A stretch of DNA of 64,000 bases from JADCCX01 sp031378805 (lineage in GTDB: Bacteria; Pseudomonadota; Alphaproteobacteria; Rhizobiales; Beijerinckiaceae). The translations under genes and the position numbers were made by a program. Location of the stretch: assembly GCA_031378805.1 (NCBI GenBank), contig JANNEO010000114.1, positions 20,215 to 84,214 of the forward strand. The letters run 5' to 3'. The notes beneath the pieces are model-generated. The model worked only from the letters and a program-made list of their open reading frames with translations, had not been told where the DNA came from and ran no database searches. Positions 42,098-50,404 of this stretch are shown one piece after another. How positions within the stretch are numbered: position 1 is the stretch's first letter; every line of letters starts with the position of its first letter.

Positions 42098-42361
42098 ATG
42101 ACCTCGAGCATCGAGCGTTATCCCCGCGATCTGGCGATCCGCGCCAGACAGGGCTTGTCTCGGGCGGCCGCGCAGCAAAGGCACGACAGTCCTTGGCGGC
42201 GGGAGACATTCACTCTCCCCCGTGAAGACGCACGGGAGAAGGCGCGGGAGTGGTTCTCGCGCTTTCCCAAGGCGGCCTACATGACCGAAGTCGAGAGCTG
42301 GCGCGTGCTCGAAGGTGACACCATCGAGTTCACACTGCGCCGCCTGCCAACGGCGGATTGA
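42098..42361 (+). CDS. Small conserved protein downstream of cca
   Basis: The 87-residue protein begins MTSSIERYPRDLAIRARQG and has EDAREKAREWFSRFPKAAYMTEVESWRVL, probably an alpha-beta fold with no catalytic motif. GGAGTGCC precedes the ATG at a good distance. I have seen similar short proteins in Hyphomicrobiales but cannot name a family. It is 66 bp after cca, on the same strand. Confidence 0.7.
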   Translation: MTSSIERYPRDLAIRARQGLSRAAAQQRHDSPWRRETFTLPREDAREKAREWFSRFPKAAYMTEVESWRVLEGDTIEFTLRRLPTAD

Positions 42362-42395
42362 TCACCATGACGTTGATCGCCAACAAACCGACTGT

Positions 42396-42448
42396 CCTGG
42401 AAACGATTGGCCTGGAAACGATTGGCCTGAAAACGATTGGCCCGAAAA
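42396..42448 (+). repeat. 15-bp tandem repeat, 3.5 copies
   Basis: CCTGGAAACGATTGG occurs at 42396-42410, 42411-42425 and 42426-42440 (one change), then a partial copy. It lies between the 87-residue gene and the signal peptide start of the next gene. If translation starts upstream (42367), it would code repeated LETIG. Confidence 0.85.
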
Positions 42449-42456
42449 CCACCGCC

Positions 42457-43899
42457 ATGCGCACGATTCTTGCGACCGCTGCATTGGCCATGACCCTGGC
42501 CATGACCTTGGCCATGACCCTGGTATCGGCGGGCCTGGCACAGGTGCCGCCACGTCCCGCGGCCCAACCTGATCCGCGTTTGCTGGCCGCACAGCAGGCG
42601 TTCGAGGCGCTACCCGAGGCGGAAAGGCGGGCGATCCAGCGGGATCTCGGCTTTGCAGCGGCCTTCACGGGCGCAGCGCTGGGCACCTTTGGCGCGCTCA
42701 CCTTCGCGGGTATCCAGAACTTCCAGCGCGACAACGCCCTTGCTACCGATGGCATCCTGTCGTCGCAGGCTCGGCAACTGCTGGCAACCAAGGCCAATGC
42801 CATTCGGGCCAGCCTGAAATTCGCTGTCCTCGACGATGCAAGGACAGGCGTGAAGATCGGCGTGCCGCAAGGCGTCTTCACGAAGCGTGAGCCCATCGCA
42901 GCGGGCGGCAGTCGCTGGCAGACCGCGGATGGCAAGGCCACGCTTGATACGACAACGGCGGCAGCGGGTGGCGAGACACTGGCGCAGCTCTATGAGAAGG
43001 CGCTGGTTTCCAACACGCCCACCCGCAAGGTAACCTACAAACTGCTGCGTCCGGATTTCTTCGTTGTGGCGGGCGAAACGCCGACCGGCAAATTCTATCG
43101 CCGTATGACCAGCGGCGCAGATGGAGCCATCCGGGGCTTTACGATCAGCTACGACAAGGCCCTGGCGGGCGACATGGACCGCCTGGTGATTTCGGTTGCC
43201 AACAGCTTCGACGCCTTTCCTCAGGCGACAGCGAATGCAACCGCTCCGGTTGCAGCAACTCAAAGACCCGCCGTACCGTCCCTGACGCTGCCTGGCGCGG
43301 TGTCGGCACCCCCGGCTGCGCCACGCGAGAGACTGGCCTCCGGCCTCATCCTCGACGGTGGTTTCCTGCTGACAGCGGAGAGCGGCACGAAAGATTGCAA
43401 GACGCTGACCGCCGGTCCACGCAAGACAGCGGCACGGGTCGTCGTGTCGGACAGCACGGCAGGACTGGTGCTGCTCAAGGTGGAGGGGCTTGCCCGTTCC
43501 GGAGTGGCCCTTGCCCTCGGTGCTGGCACCAAGCCCGAGGCGAACCTGACCGTGGTCAGCCAGGCCTGGATCAATGCCGCGCCTGGCGGCACTTTTGCCC
43601 AGGCCATGACAACCGCGCCCACCCGGATCGCGGCGCCGTTGCAGCCTGGTGGCGCCGGGGCAGCGCTGTTTGATGACGCGGGCGCATTGGTCGGCATTGT
43701 CGTGGATGATCCAGGCGCACGCCGCCAGGTGGCCGGCGTCGTACCGGCCTCACGTTACCGTTACGCTCCCGCTGAAGACATTGCGGCTTTCCTGCTCAGG
43801 CAGCAAGTTGTGCTGGCGAAGGCTGATCCGGCCAAGCCCGCGGGCAATGTTGCGGCCACACGACGTGACGCGGTCATTGCGATCAATTGCGGGCTTTAA
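42457..43899 (+). CDS. Exported PG-binding protein with a degenerate trypsin-like domain
   Basis: From ATG 42457 the 480-residue precursor has a signal peptide whose core is AMTL repeated three times, ending SAGLAQ. A peptidoglycan-binding-1-like domain follows (FQRDNALATDGILSSQ), then a middle domain and a C-terminal trypsin-like beta barrel. In that domain the His region reads LLTAESGTKDC, the Asp region AGLVLLKV and the Ser region GGAGAALFDDAGALVGIV. All three catalytic residues appear lost. It is probably a pseudo-protease in the periplasm. An upstream ATG at 42367 is possible but lacks a better ribosome site. Overlaps cpdR at the 3' end by four bases. Confidence 0.8.
   Translation: MRTILATAALAMTLAMTLAMTLVSAGLAQVPPRPAAQPDPRLLAAQQAFEALPEAERRAIQRDLGFAAAFTGAALGTFGALTFAGIQNFQRDNALATDGILSSQARQLLATKANAIRASLKFAVLDDARTGVKIGVPQGVFTKREPIAAGGSRWQTADGKATLDTTTAAAGGETLAQLYEKALVSNTPTRKVTYKLLRPDFFVVAGETPTGKFYRRMTSGADGAIRGFTISYDKALAGDMDRLVISVANSFDAFPQATANATAPVAATQRPAVPSLTLPGAVSAPPAAPRERLASGLILDGGFLLTAESGTKDCKTLTAGPRKTAARVVVSDSTAGLVLLKVEGLARSGVALALGAGTKPEANLTVVSQAWINAAPGGTFAQAMTTAPTRIAAPLQPGGAGAALFDDAGALVGIVVDDPGARRQVAGVVPASRYRYAPAEDIAAFLLRQQVVLAKADPAKPAGNVAATRRDAVIAINCGL
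42487..42522 (+). repeat. 12-bp in-frame tandem repeat in a signal peptide, three copies
   Basis: GCCATGACCCTG lies at 42487-42498, 42499-42510 (one change) and 42511-42522. It lengthens the hydrophobic core of the signal peptide as repeated AMTL. Confidence 0.9.
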
Positions 43900-44291
43900 G
43901 CTGCGCCTGCCCTGCTCCCGCGCTTGCCACTGGCAAGAACCTTGTCCACGGCGGCGCGGATCTCGGCGAGGGAAAACGGCTTTGTCACGACGTCCTCGAT
44001 GATGGCCTCAAGATCATGGGCGCGTTCGCGCTGGTCGGCAAAACCGGTCATCAGCAGGATGGGCACATGGGGGAAATCCCGGCCCGCACTGAGGGCTAGC
44101 GCGATGCCATCCATCAGGGGCATACGGATATCCGACAGGATCATGTCGAACGCGCCGCGTTCATCGGTCAGCCGGTCGAGGGCCGCAGCGCCATCGGCCT
44201 CGGCGATCACCTGATGGCCATCCATCTCGAGCGCCCGCTTCACGAAGCCACGTACCGGCTCGTCATCTTCCGCGATCAGAATGCGTGCCAT
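43896..44291 (-). CDS. cpdR: Single-domain response regulator CpdR
   Basis: The 131-residue protein is one receiver domain: ILIAEDDEP with the acidic pair, phospho-acceptor Asp54 in LSDIRMP and the KPF lysine segment, ending in a short basic tail. It lacks a DNA-binding output domain. CpdR controls ClpXP-dependent proteolysis of cell-cycle proteins (in Caulobacter and Sinorhizobium) when phosphorylated by the CckA-ChpT phosphorelay. The GAGGA site lies seven bases before the ATG. It is followed upstream by hpt on the same strand. Confidence 0.88.
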   Translation of the reverse strand: MARILIAEDDEPVRGFVKRALEMDGHQVIAEADGAAALDRLTDERGAFDMILSDIRMPLMDGIALALSAGRDFPHVPILLMTGFADQRERAHDLEAIIEDVVTKPFSLAEIRAAVDKVLASGKRGSRAGAA

Positions 44292-44300
44292 TGTCTGTCC

Positions 44301-44870
44301 TCAGATCATCTCGAATTGCTTGTCATCGGCCAGATGCTCGACCACTCCGACATAGGGCAGCTGCCGATAGGCGTGGGCGATGTCCATGCCGTAGCCCACG
44401 ACGAAAAGGTCGGGGCAGATGAAGCCCACATGTTCCGCCTTGATGTTGACCGCCCGCTTGCCAGGCTTTTCCAGCAGGACACAGATATCCGCCGAACGCG
44501 CACCGCGCGCCATGATGAGATCCTTGGCGAAAGCCAGCGTGCGGCCCGACTCCAGAATGTCATCGACCAGGACCACGTCGCGCCCCTCCACAGGGCTGTC
44601 GATGTCGCGCAGGATATCGACCTTGCCGGTGGATATGGTGCCCGTCTTGTAGCTCGAAAGATGTATGAACTCGACCTGCGGCGCCATACCGATGCGGTGG
44701 AGAGCGCGGATCAGGTCGGCAGCAAACATGAAGCTGCCCTTGAGGACGGCGACGACAAGCAGGTTGCTGGGGTTGCGCGCCTTGATGGCCGCCGCCAATT
44801 CGTCGATGCGGCGGGCGATACGGGCCTCGTCGTACAGCACGCGGATCACGGGGTTGGTTGAACCAGGCAT
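44301..44870 (-). CDS. hpt: Hypoxanthine phosphoribosyltransferase
   Basis: Hpt salvages hypoxanthine (and guanine) to IMP/GMP using PRPP. The 189-residue protein carries the PRPP loop VVLVDDILESGRTL, the flexible loop SSYKTGT and the purine-binding VGYGMD segment. Length is standard. It sits between the zinc-ribbon gene and cpdR, all minus strand with short gaps, and could be part of one transcript. Confidence 0.94.
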   Translation of the reverse strand: MPGSTNPVIRVLYDEARIARRIDELAAAIKARNPSNLLVVAVLKGSFMFAADLIRALHRIGMAPQVEFIHLSSYKTGTISTGKVDILRDIDSPVEGRDVVLVDDILESGRTLAFAKDLIMARGARSADICVLLEKPGKRAVNIKAEHVGFICPDLFVVGYGMDIAHAYRQLPYVGVVEHLADDKQFEMI

Positions 44871-44882
44871 TTCGAGCGACCT

Positions 44883-45722
44883 CTACTTGAACCCTGACGT
44901 GATATCAGACGCGGTAACGAAGCGCACGCTGACATCCTGTCCATCGGTCGGAGGAGCCGCCAGCCTGCGGCGGAAATTGATCTTCTCGCCCGGCTTCAGG
45001 CTGGCCTGATCGGCCTGGGCGGACCAAGCGTAGATTTCCTGGCGATCCTTGCCCAGCACCGCAAAGCGCAAGCGTGGGAGCCGGACATTCTGGTCCGTCG
45101 CATTGGCAAGATCGCCATCGATCACCAGGACTATGACGCCGTTGTCGTCGATCAGGCGACTGCCGATGTTGCTGAACGTGACGCCACGCAGGTTCACGGG
45201 CAAGCCGATTGCGGCATAAAGACCCGCCGTCTGAGGCAGATATTTCACGACCTGCGCCCGCTGGTGCAAGCCCGCAGCGGCAATCAACAGCGTGGCAGCG
45301 ATGGCTCCGGTGGGCCAGGTCAGAAACCGGCCCTTGAGCTTATTGCCGCGGTTTCCAGTGGGGGCCTCCCGTGCCCATTTCGCGCGGCGGGGCGGCGCAG
45401 TGGCATCAGGCGATCCGGTCGACGCTTCGACGGTCATCGCAGCAGGCTCGGGAGAGTCCGCTGGAACAGTGTCTTGTGAAGCAGCGTCTTGTGAAGCAGC
45501 CTCCTGCACCGGCAATGCAGCCATTTCCTGCTGCGCGTTCTGCTCTGGAAGCGGAGTTGCTGGGGATGGCGTCAGATAGGTGCCCGTCACAGGATCAAAG
45601 CGTGAAGGAAACACGCGCCAGACCGTGCTGCAGGCAGCACAGCGTACCTTGCGCCCGGACTCCGTCAGGGAAGCATCATCGATCTCGTATACTGCCGCAC
45701 AATCCGGGCAGACGATGTCCAT
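44883..45722 (-). CDS. Zinc-ribbon membrane protein (MJ0042 type, DUF3426-like)
   Basis: The 279-residue protein starts MDIVCPDCAAVYEIDD with C5, C8 and then C28, C31 forming an MJ0042-type zinc ribbon. A long Ala/Pro/Ser linker follows, with a 15-bp DNA repeat coding AASQD. One membrane helix (TGAIAATLLIAAAG) precedes a C-terminal domain resembling DUF3426. Proteins like this are found next to ftsE in Hyphomicrobiales. Function unknown. It is divergent from ftsE, and the gap contains a CtrA-type box. Confidence 0.85.
   Translation of the reverse strand: MDIVCPDCAAVYEIDDASLTESGRKVRCAACSTVWRVFPSRFDPVTGTYLTPSPATPLPEQNAQQEMAALPVQEAASQDAASQDTVPADSPEPAAMTVEASTGSPDATAPPRRAKWAREAPTGNRGNKLKGRFLTWPTGAIAATLLIAAAGLHQRAQVVKYLPQTAGLYAAIGLPVNLRGVTFSNIGSRLIDDNGVIVLVIDGDLANATDQNVRLPRLRFAVLGKDRQEIYAWSAQADQASLKPGEKINFRRRLAAPPTDGQDVSVRFVTASDITSGFK
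45471..45500 (-). repeat. 15-bp in-frame tandem repeat, two copies
   Basis: GTCTTGTGAAGCAGC occurs identically at 45471-45485 and 45486-45500, coding the doubled AASQD in the linker of the zinc-ribbon protein. Confidence 0.85.
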
Positions 45723-45827
45723 CGGTCACCACGTCCAAGGTCACTGGCCGGAAGAACGCGGATCGGTTGCGATGATGCTTTGCGATGATCCGTGCCAGCC
45801 CACCTGTGCTTCGTCCCCCGAATATGG

Positions 45828-45842
45828 TTAATCCCCGGTTAA
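45828..45842. promoter_or_regulatory. CtrA-type binding site upstream of ftsE
   Basis: TTAA-TCCCCGG-TTAA is a perfect TTAA-N7-TTAA, the CtrA consensus of alphaproteobacteria. It lies 76-90 bp before the ftsE start, within the divergent region shared with the zinc-ribbon gene. Confidence 0.6.
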
Positions 45843-45917
45843 AGGTGATGCCCCCGTGACGGGAATGATTCGGAAATACCGTGGTTTCGCCACACAAAAG
45901 GGTCCAGACAGGAGACA

Positions 45918-46580
45918 ATGCTCGTTCGTTTTGAAAATGTCGGCCTTCGCTATGGACTCGGTACGGAAATCCTCCGGGATATCTCGTTCGAGATCAAGCC
46001 AAAGTCCTTCCAGTTCCTGTCCGGTCCCTCCGGCTCGGGCAAGACGACGCTGTTGAAGATGATGCTGGCGACCCTGAAGCCGACGCGCGGCCTCGTGCAT
46101 CTCTTCGGCGAAGATGTCGGCCGCATGGACAAGGACAAGGTGACGGCGCTTCGGAGAAAGGTCGGCGTCGTGCTGCAGGACTTCCGCCTGCTGGACCACT
46201 TGACGACCTACGAGAATGTCGCCCTCCCGCTCAGGGTGCAGGGGCAGAATGAGGACAGCTACCGAGCAGAGGTGATCGAGCTTCTGCGCTGGGTCGGTCT
46301 TGGCGAACGGATGCATGTGCCCCCCAGTATCCTGTCGGGTGGCGAAAAGCAGCGCACGGCCATCGCCCGCGCGCTGATCGTGCGGCCGGACCTGCTGCTG
46401 GCGGACGAGCCGACGGGCAATGTCGATCCCGTGCTGGCCAAGCGATTGGTGCGCTTGTTCACGGAGCTCAACAAGCTGGGTACCGCCATTGTCATGGCGA
46501 CCCATGACTGGGCGCTCATGGACCAGATACCCGAGCGTCGGCTGGTGCTGACCGATGGCCGTATGCGGATCGAGGAATAA
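45918..46580 (+). CDS. ftsE: Cell division ATP-binding protein FtsE
   Basis: The 220-residue ABC ATPase shows Walker A GPSGSGKTT at 36-44, signature LSGGEKQR at 139-146, Walker B LLLADEP and a switch His region in MATHDW. FtsEX couples ATP hydrolysis to peptidoglycan hydrolase activity at the septum. AGGAGACA directly precedes the ATG. The start of ftsX follows the stop by four bases. A TTAA-N7-TTAA box lies upstream. Confidence 0.97.
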   Translation: MLVRFENVGLRYGLGTEILRDISFEIKPKSFQFLSGPSGSGKTTLLKMMLATLKPTRGLVHLFGEDVGRMDKDKVTALRRKVGVVLQDFRLLDHLTTYENVALPLRVQGQNEDSYRAEVIELLRWVGLGERMHVPPSILSGGEKQRTAIARALIVRPDLLLADEPTGNVDPVLAKRLVRLFTELNKLGTAIVMATHDWALMDQIPERRLVLTDGRMRIEE

Positions 46581-46584
46581 TTCG

Positions 46585-47544
46585 ATGTCCGCTGCAACTC
46601 CCTCGCAGGCGCCGCCGCCACCGATCATGCAAGTCCCGGATGGACAGCCTGGAAGACGTGACACGCCGCTGCTGGCAGCAGGCAGCATCGCGGGCAAGGC
46701 ACTGGTGATCGTGGTGGCGATCATGACCTTCCTGGCCTCGATGACCGCCGGAACCGTTGAGCTTGTGGCTTCGGCGTCAACGAGCTGGCGGGCAGACATC
46801 GCCCGGGAGGCCACCATCCAGGTGCGCCCTCGCCAGGGTCGCGCCATCGAACAGGATGTCATCCGCGCCGAAGCGCTGGCCCGGGCGACCGCGGGCATCA
46901 GCGACGTGAAGGTCTACAACAAGCGCGAATCAGAGCGCCTGCTGGAGCCATGGCTGGGGGCCGGACTCGATATCGCCGAATTGCCAGTGCCACGCCTGAT
47001 CGAACTGAAGGTCAGCGGCAGGCCGGATTTCGCCATGCTGCGGCGGCAACTGGCCGAGCAGGCTCCCTCGGCCACGCTCGACGACCACCGCATGTGGTTG
47101 CAGCGTCTGGGCGCCATGGCCAGTGCGATGGTCATCGTGGGCGTGCTGATCATGGTGCTGGTGCTAGTGGCGACGGCGCTGGCCATCGCCTTTGCCACGC
47201 GCGGGGCAATGGCTGGCAACCGCGACATCATCGAGGTTCTCAACCTTGTCGGCGCGACGGATGATTTCATCGCACGGGAATTCCAGAAGCATTTCCTGCG
47301 CCTGGGACTGCGCGGCGGAGCCATCGGCGGGGCGGCGGCCATGCTGACCTTCTGGTTCGCTGGGTTCACGGCAGCACGCTGGAACGCAACGCCGGGCGGT
47401 GACCAGCTGGAGGCGCTGTTTGGAACCTTTGCTTTAGGATTGCGTGGTTATCTTGCCGTGGTTGTCATCGCCATCATCGTGGCGATAACGACAGCGATCG
47501 TCTCCCGGATCACGGTCTTCCGCAATCTGAGGGGTCTGGATTGA
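46585..47544 (+). CDS. ftsX: Cell division permease FtsX
   Basis: The 319-residue membrane protein has the FtsX layout: N-terminal proline-rich cytosolic part, helix 1 (AGKALVIVVAIMTFLASMTAGTVEL), a large periplasmic domain and three C-terminal helices (AMASAMVIVGVLIMVLVLVA onwards). It is the membrane partner of FtsE. Start ATG 46585 chosen, four bases after the ftsE stop. The in-frame opening at 46555 would overlap ftsE. The Pro-rich extension is typical of alphaproteobacterial members. Confidence 0.93.
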   Translation: MSAATPSQAPPPPIMQVPDGQPGRRDTPLLAAGSIAGKALVIVVAIMTFLASMTAGTVELVASASTSWRADIAREATIQVRPRQGRAIEQDVIRAEALARATAGISDVKVYNKRESERLLEPWLGAGLDIAELPVPRLIELKVSGRPDFAMLRRQLAEQAPSATLDDHRMWLQRLGAMASAMVIVGVLIMVLVLVATALAIAFATRGAMAGNRDIIEVLNLVGATDDFIAREFQKHFLRLGLRGGAIGGAAAMLTFWFAGFTAARWNATPGGDQLEALFGTFALGLRGYLAVVVIAIIVAITTAIVSRITVFRNLRGLD

Positions 47545-47601
47545 ACCTATTTGGCGTCAATCGCCATGCTATGGCCCAATTTGGAGGGACACTGCGGCGT
47601 A

Positions 47602-48297
47602 ATGGAAGCAGGTCTTGTAGTGGGACGGTCCGACGTCCGGCCTGACAGCCCTGGCCCCCGGCGCAGTCGCCGCTGGAGCTGGATGCTTGCATCATCCGCA
47701 CTGCTCGGCCTGTCCCTGGCCTGTGGTGGCTTCTTTGGGTTCGTGTCGTCTCTGGATCGGCTGGAACCGCAGTCGCTTCCAAGGGGTGATGCCATTGTCG
47801 CGCTAACAGGTGGTGCCGACCGCATTCCCGATGCGGTGGGGTGGTTGGCGCAAGGACATGGCAGTCGCCTGCTGATCAGCGGCGTCAGTACCCAGATATC
47901 CGTCGAGCAGCTCGTGCAGAAGGCGCCGCGCCTCAAGAGCTGGCTGACGTGTTGTGTCGATCTCGATCACCAGGCCCGCAACACCGTCGGCAATGCCCTT
48001 GAGACACGACGCTGGGCGCATGGCCGGGGTTATCGCTCGCTCGTGGTCGTGACATCGAGCTATCACATGCCACGCGCCCTGCTGGAACTGCGGCGGCACA
48101 TGCCGGAAACGGAATTCATCGCGGCACCCGTGGTGACCGAGCGGCTGCATGGCCTGCAATACTGGCGTGACCCGGCGCTCCTGAAGATTCTGGGGCAGGA
48201 ATATGCGAAGTTCGTGATCGCCTACGCACGCGCCCGCTTGACGACACCGGCCCGGTCAGACGACATCACTGCTGACACCCACCGGCGGCGGGCCTGA
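47602..48297 (+). CDS. YdcF family protein (DUF218)
   Basis: The 231-residue protein has an N-terminal membrane helix (WSWMLASSALLGLSLACGGFF) and a DUF218/ElyC-like domain with RGDAIVALTGGADRIPDAVGWL and TSSYHMPRALLEL. Members are linked to envelope carbon handling (ElyC) or remain uncharacterised. ATG 47602 preferred to a TTG at 47551. The GGAGGG upstream is a bit far (13 bases), so the start is uncertain. It is 57 bp after ftsX and probably in that operon. Confidence 0.88.
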   Translation: MEAGLVVGRSDVRPDSPGPRRSRRWSWMLASSALLGLSLACGGFFGFVSSLDRLEPQSLPRGDAIVALTGGADRIPDAVGWLAQGHGSRLLISGVSTQISVEQLVQKAPRLKSWLTCCVDLDHQARNTVGNALETRRWAHGRGYRSLVVVTSSYHMPRALLELRRHMPETEFIAAPVVTERLHGLQYWRDPALLKILGQEYAKFVIAYARARLTTPARSDDITADTHRRRA

Positions 48298-48335
48298 CTT
48301 CGGCCGGGCAGGCTGCCGCAACCTGCGGCAGGCCC

Positions 48336-49067
48336 ATGCTCGTCCTTCGATCCCTGATCTTCAACGTCGCCTTCGTGATCAACAATATCCTGTGGTTCGT
48401 GCTGGCGCTTCCTACCCTCCTGCTGCCACGCAAGACCTTCTTCCTGTGGGTGCTGCACCCCTGGTGCTGGTCCAACCTGTGGCTCCATTCGGTGATCTGC
48501 CAGGTGAAGATGGAATTCCGGGGCCGTGAGAACATCCCGCAGGGCGGCTGCATGGTGGCGGCTAAACACCAGTCGGCCTGGGAAACCATGGCGCTGGCTG
48601 CGTCCTTTCCCGAGCCGCGCTATATCCTGAAGCGCGAGCTGATGTGGGTGCCGTTCTTCGGTTTCTACCTGATGCGCACGGGACAGGTCGCGGTCAACCG
48701 TGGCAAGCGGGCCGATGCCATCGCCGCGATGAACAAGGCGGCGGCGCTCGCGGTGGCGGAAGGTGGCCAGCTCCTGATCTTCCCGGAAGGCACGCGCAGG
48801 CCGGTTGGGGCGGAGCCGGCCTACAAGCAGGGCGTGGCGCATATGTACGAGGCGCTGAACACCAGGGTCGTGCCGGTGGCCATCAATGCCGGAGTGTTCT
48901 GGCCGCGCCGGACATTCCTGAAGTATCCCGGCACGATCGTCATGGAATTTCTGCCGCCAATCCCGCCAGGCTTGCCGAAGGAGGAATTCTTCGAACGCTT
49001 GCGCGAGACCATCGAAACCGCGACAAACCGGCTGGTCGAGGAAGGTCTCAGGCAGCGCCGCGCCTAG
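48336..49067 (+). CDS. plsC: 1-acyl-sn-glycerol-3-phosphate acyltransferase
   Basis: PlsC converts lysophosphatidic acid to phosphatidic acid at the membrane. The 243-residue protein has an N-terminal hydrophobic segment, the catalytic KHQSAWE motif (an H-x4-E variant usual in alphaproteobacteria), RQ-type segment RTGQVAVNRG, and the FPEGTRRP substrate-binding motif. Length normal. It is 38 bp after the YdcF-like gene on the same strand. The 3' end overlaps the convergent coiled-coil gene by 20 bp. Confidence 0.93.
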   Translation: MLVLRSLIFNVAFVINNILWFVLALPTLLLPRKTFFLWVLHPWCWSNLWLHSVICQVKMEFRGRENIPQGGCMVAAKHQSAWETMALAASFPEPRYILKRELMWVPFFGFYLMRTGQVAVNRGKRADAIAAMNKAAALAVAEGGQLLIFPEGTRRPVGAEPAYKQGVAHMYEALNTRVVPVAINAGVFWPRRTFLKYPGTIVMEFLPPIPPGLPKEEFFERLRETIETATNRLVEEGLRQRRA

Positions 49068-50235
49068 GGAGTGTTGACAAATTGGGCAGGCGCACGCCCG
49101 CCATTGCCGACAGCTGGTGCTGGAGATCCCTGACGGCCTGATCATTGTGCTGAGGGCCATTTTGCTGCGGGTCGGCGGAGGCAGCGGTCGCGTCTTGGCC
49201 AAAGCCTGTCTGGATCAACCCAATGCTGTCCCTGAGCTGATCCATGCGATCAAGCATTTCGGTCACGGCTTCGTTGCGATCCTCGACCGTGCGGATCACC
49301 AGCGTGTCGAGAAGCCTTGTGAGGCCGCCAAGCGCGGTGACGATCTCGGCCTGCTGCCCGGCGAGCACGTCAATCCGTGTGGCCAGACCGCCGTCTTCGC
49401 TGCCGGTCATCCGCTTGTGGCCCTGCATGTCGATGGCGGCCCCGACGATCTTGGATACCGCAAGGTTCAGGGCCTTCGAATTCTCCTCCATGCGTTGCGA
49501 TGTCTCCTGGTCCCGCGCATCCCTTAGGGAGAGAGCATCGGGATCAGGAACGGCGGCGCACAATAGCTCGAAACGGGTGGTCAGCGACTCGAAGGCCTGC
49601 ATCTTGCTGTCCTGAGCCTCCGCCGTCGTCCAGATCCTGTGCGCCAATGCGCCGGCAGAATGGTCGAGCGCTTCACGCGCCTTCGCCAGGCTGGCCTCAC
49701 CACCGACCATGGCTTCGTCCAGCCGCGCAGCAAGGGTCTCCGACTGCCGCGCGATGACACTGGCGGCATTGGCGTCCACCGCGCACACCGCTGTTTCCAG
49801 TGCGCCCGAGAGGCCCGAGGTCACGGCACCGATGCTTTCCCGGGCTGTAGCCAGTTCGTGCAGCACAGTGCTGACATGGCTTCGCAAGGGCCCGAAACTC
49901 TCGGACGCAATGTCGGAGACCGTTTTCTGGATGCTTCCGACAACCTCGCGCATGTCGCGCTCATGCGCCTCCGAGGAGCGGCGCGCGTCATTGGCCATGC
50001 GGTCGAAGGATGCGATCTGCGCCGCAATCCTGGCTTCTCCCATCGCCACGGCTTCCACGGCCTTGTCGAGCCGGATGGTGGTGGCGGAGATCTGGCGCGT
50101 CATGTCGGCCTGGGCGCGGGCGAAAAGCGCTGTCATTTCCTGCATCTGGCCCGCAAAGGTGCGGATTTCGGCGAGCGCAACCTGCACTTCAGGGTACTTC
50201 GCATGTTGGGGTGTTTGAAGTGTGCTTGCAGTCAT
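49048..50235 (-). CDS. Uncharacterised coiled-coil protein
   Basis: The 395-residue protein is almost all helical, with heptad-rich stretches (for example MQEMTALFARAQADMTRQIS and AEIVTALGGLTRLLDTLVIR). No signal peptide or membrane helix is seen. It looks like a methyl-accepting or scaffolding coiled coil but lacks the conserved hairpin of chemoreceptors. Start ATG 50235 chosen over 50259 because GGGAG lies just upstream. An imperfect CtrA-like box (TTAA-N7-TAAA) lies 100 bp upstream. Function unknown. Confidence 0.65.
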   Translation of the reverse strand: MTASTLQTPQHAKYPEVQVALAEIRTFAGQMQEMTALFARAQADMTRQISATTIRLDKAVEAVAMGEARIAAQIASFDRMANDARRSSEAHERDMREVVGSIQKTVSDIASESFGPLRSHVSTVLHELATARESIGAVTSGLSGALETAVCAVDANAASVIARQSETLAARLDEAMVGGEASLAKAREALDHSAGALAHRIWTTAEAQDSKMQAFESLTTRFELLCAAVPDPDALSLRDARDQETSQRMEENSKALNLAVSKIVGAAIDMQGHKRMTGSEDGGLATRIDVLAGQQAEIVTALGGLTRLLDTLVIRTVEDRNEAVTEMLDRMDQLRDSIGLIQTGFGQDATAASADPQQNGPQHNDQAVRDLQHQLSAMAGVRLPNLSTLPRRGAA

Positions 50236-50334
50236 CGGCTCCCGTTCCTCTCGCGCCATCGGCTGCAGCGCGACTACCGATCGGATCGCGCTGCACTCGA
50301 AGTGAAAAGTTCAGGCCAGCCTGCGCAATCAGGG

Positions 50335-50349
50335 TTAATGCGCGGTAAA
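50335..50349. promoter_or_regulatory. Degenerate CtrA-like site upstream of coiled-coil gene
   Basis: TTAA-TGCGCGG-TAAA matches the CtrA pattern except for one base. It is 100-114 bp upstream of the coiled-coil gene start (minus strand). Weak on its own. Confidence 0.3.
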
Positions 50350-50404
50350 GATGGCGGTGCGTCAGGCCGCTAAAATGTTCCAGAACGGGATGGCGACGCA
50401 ACGA

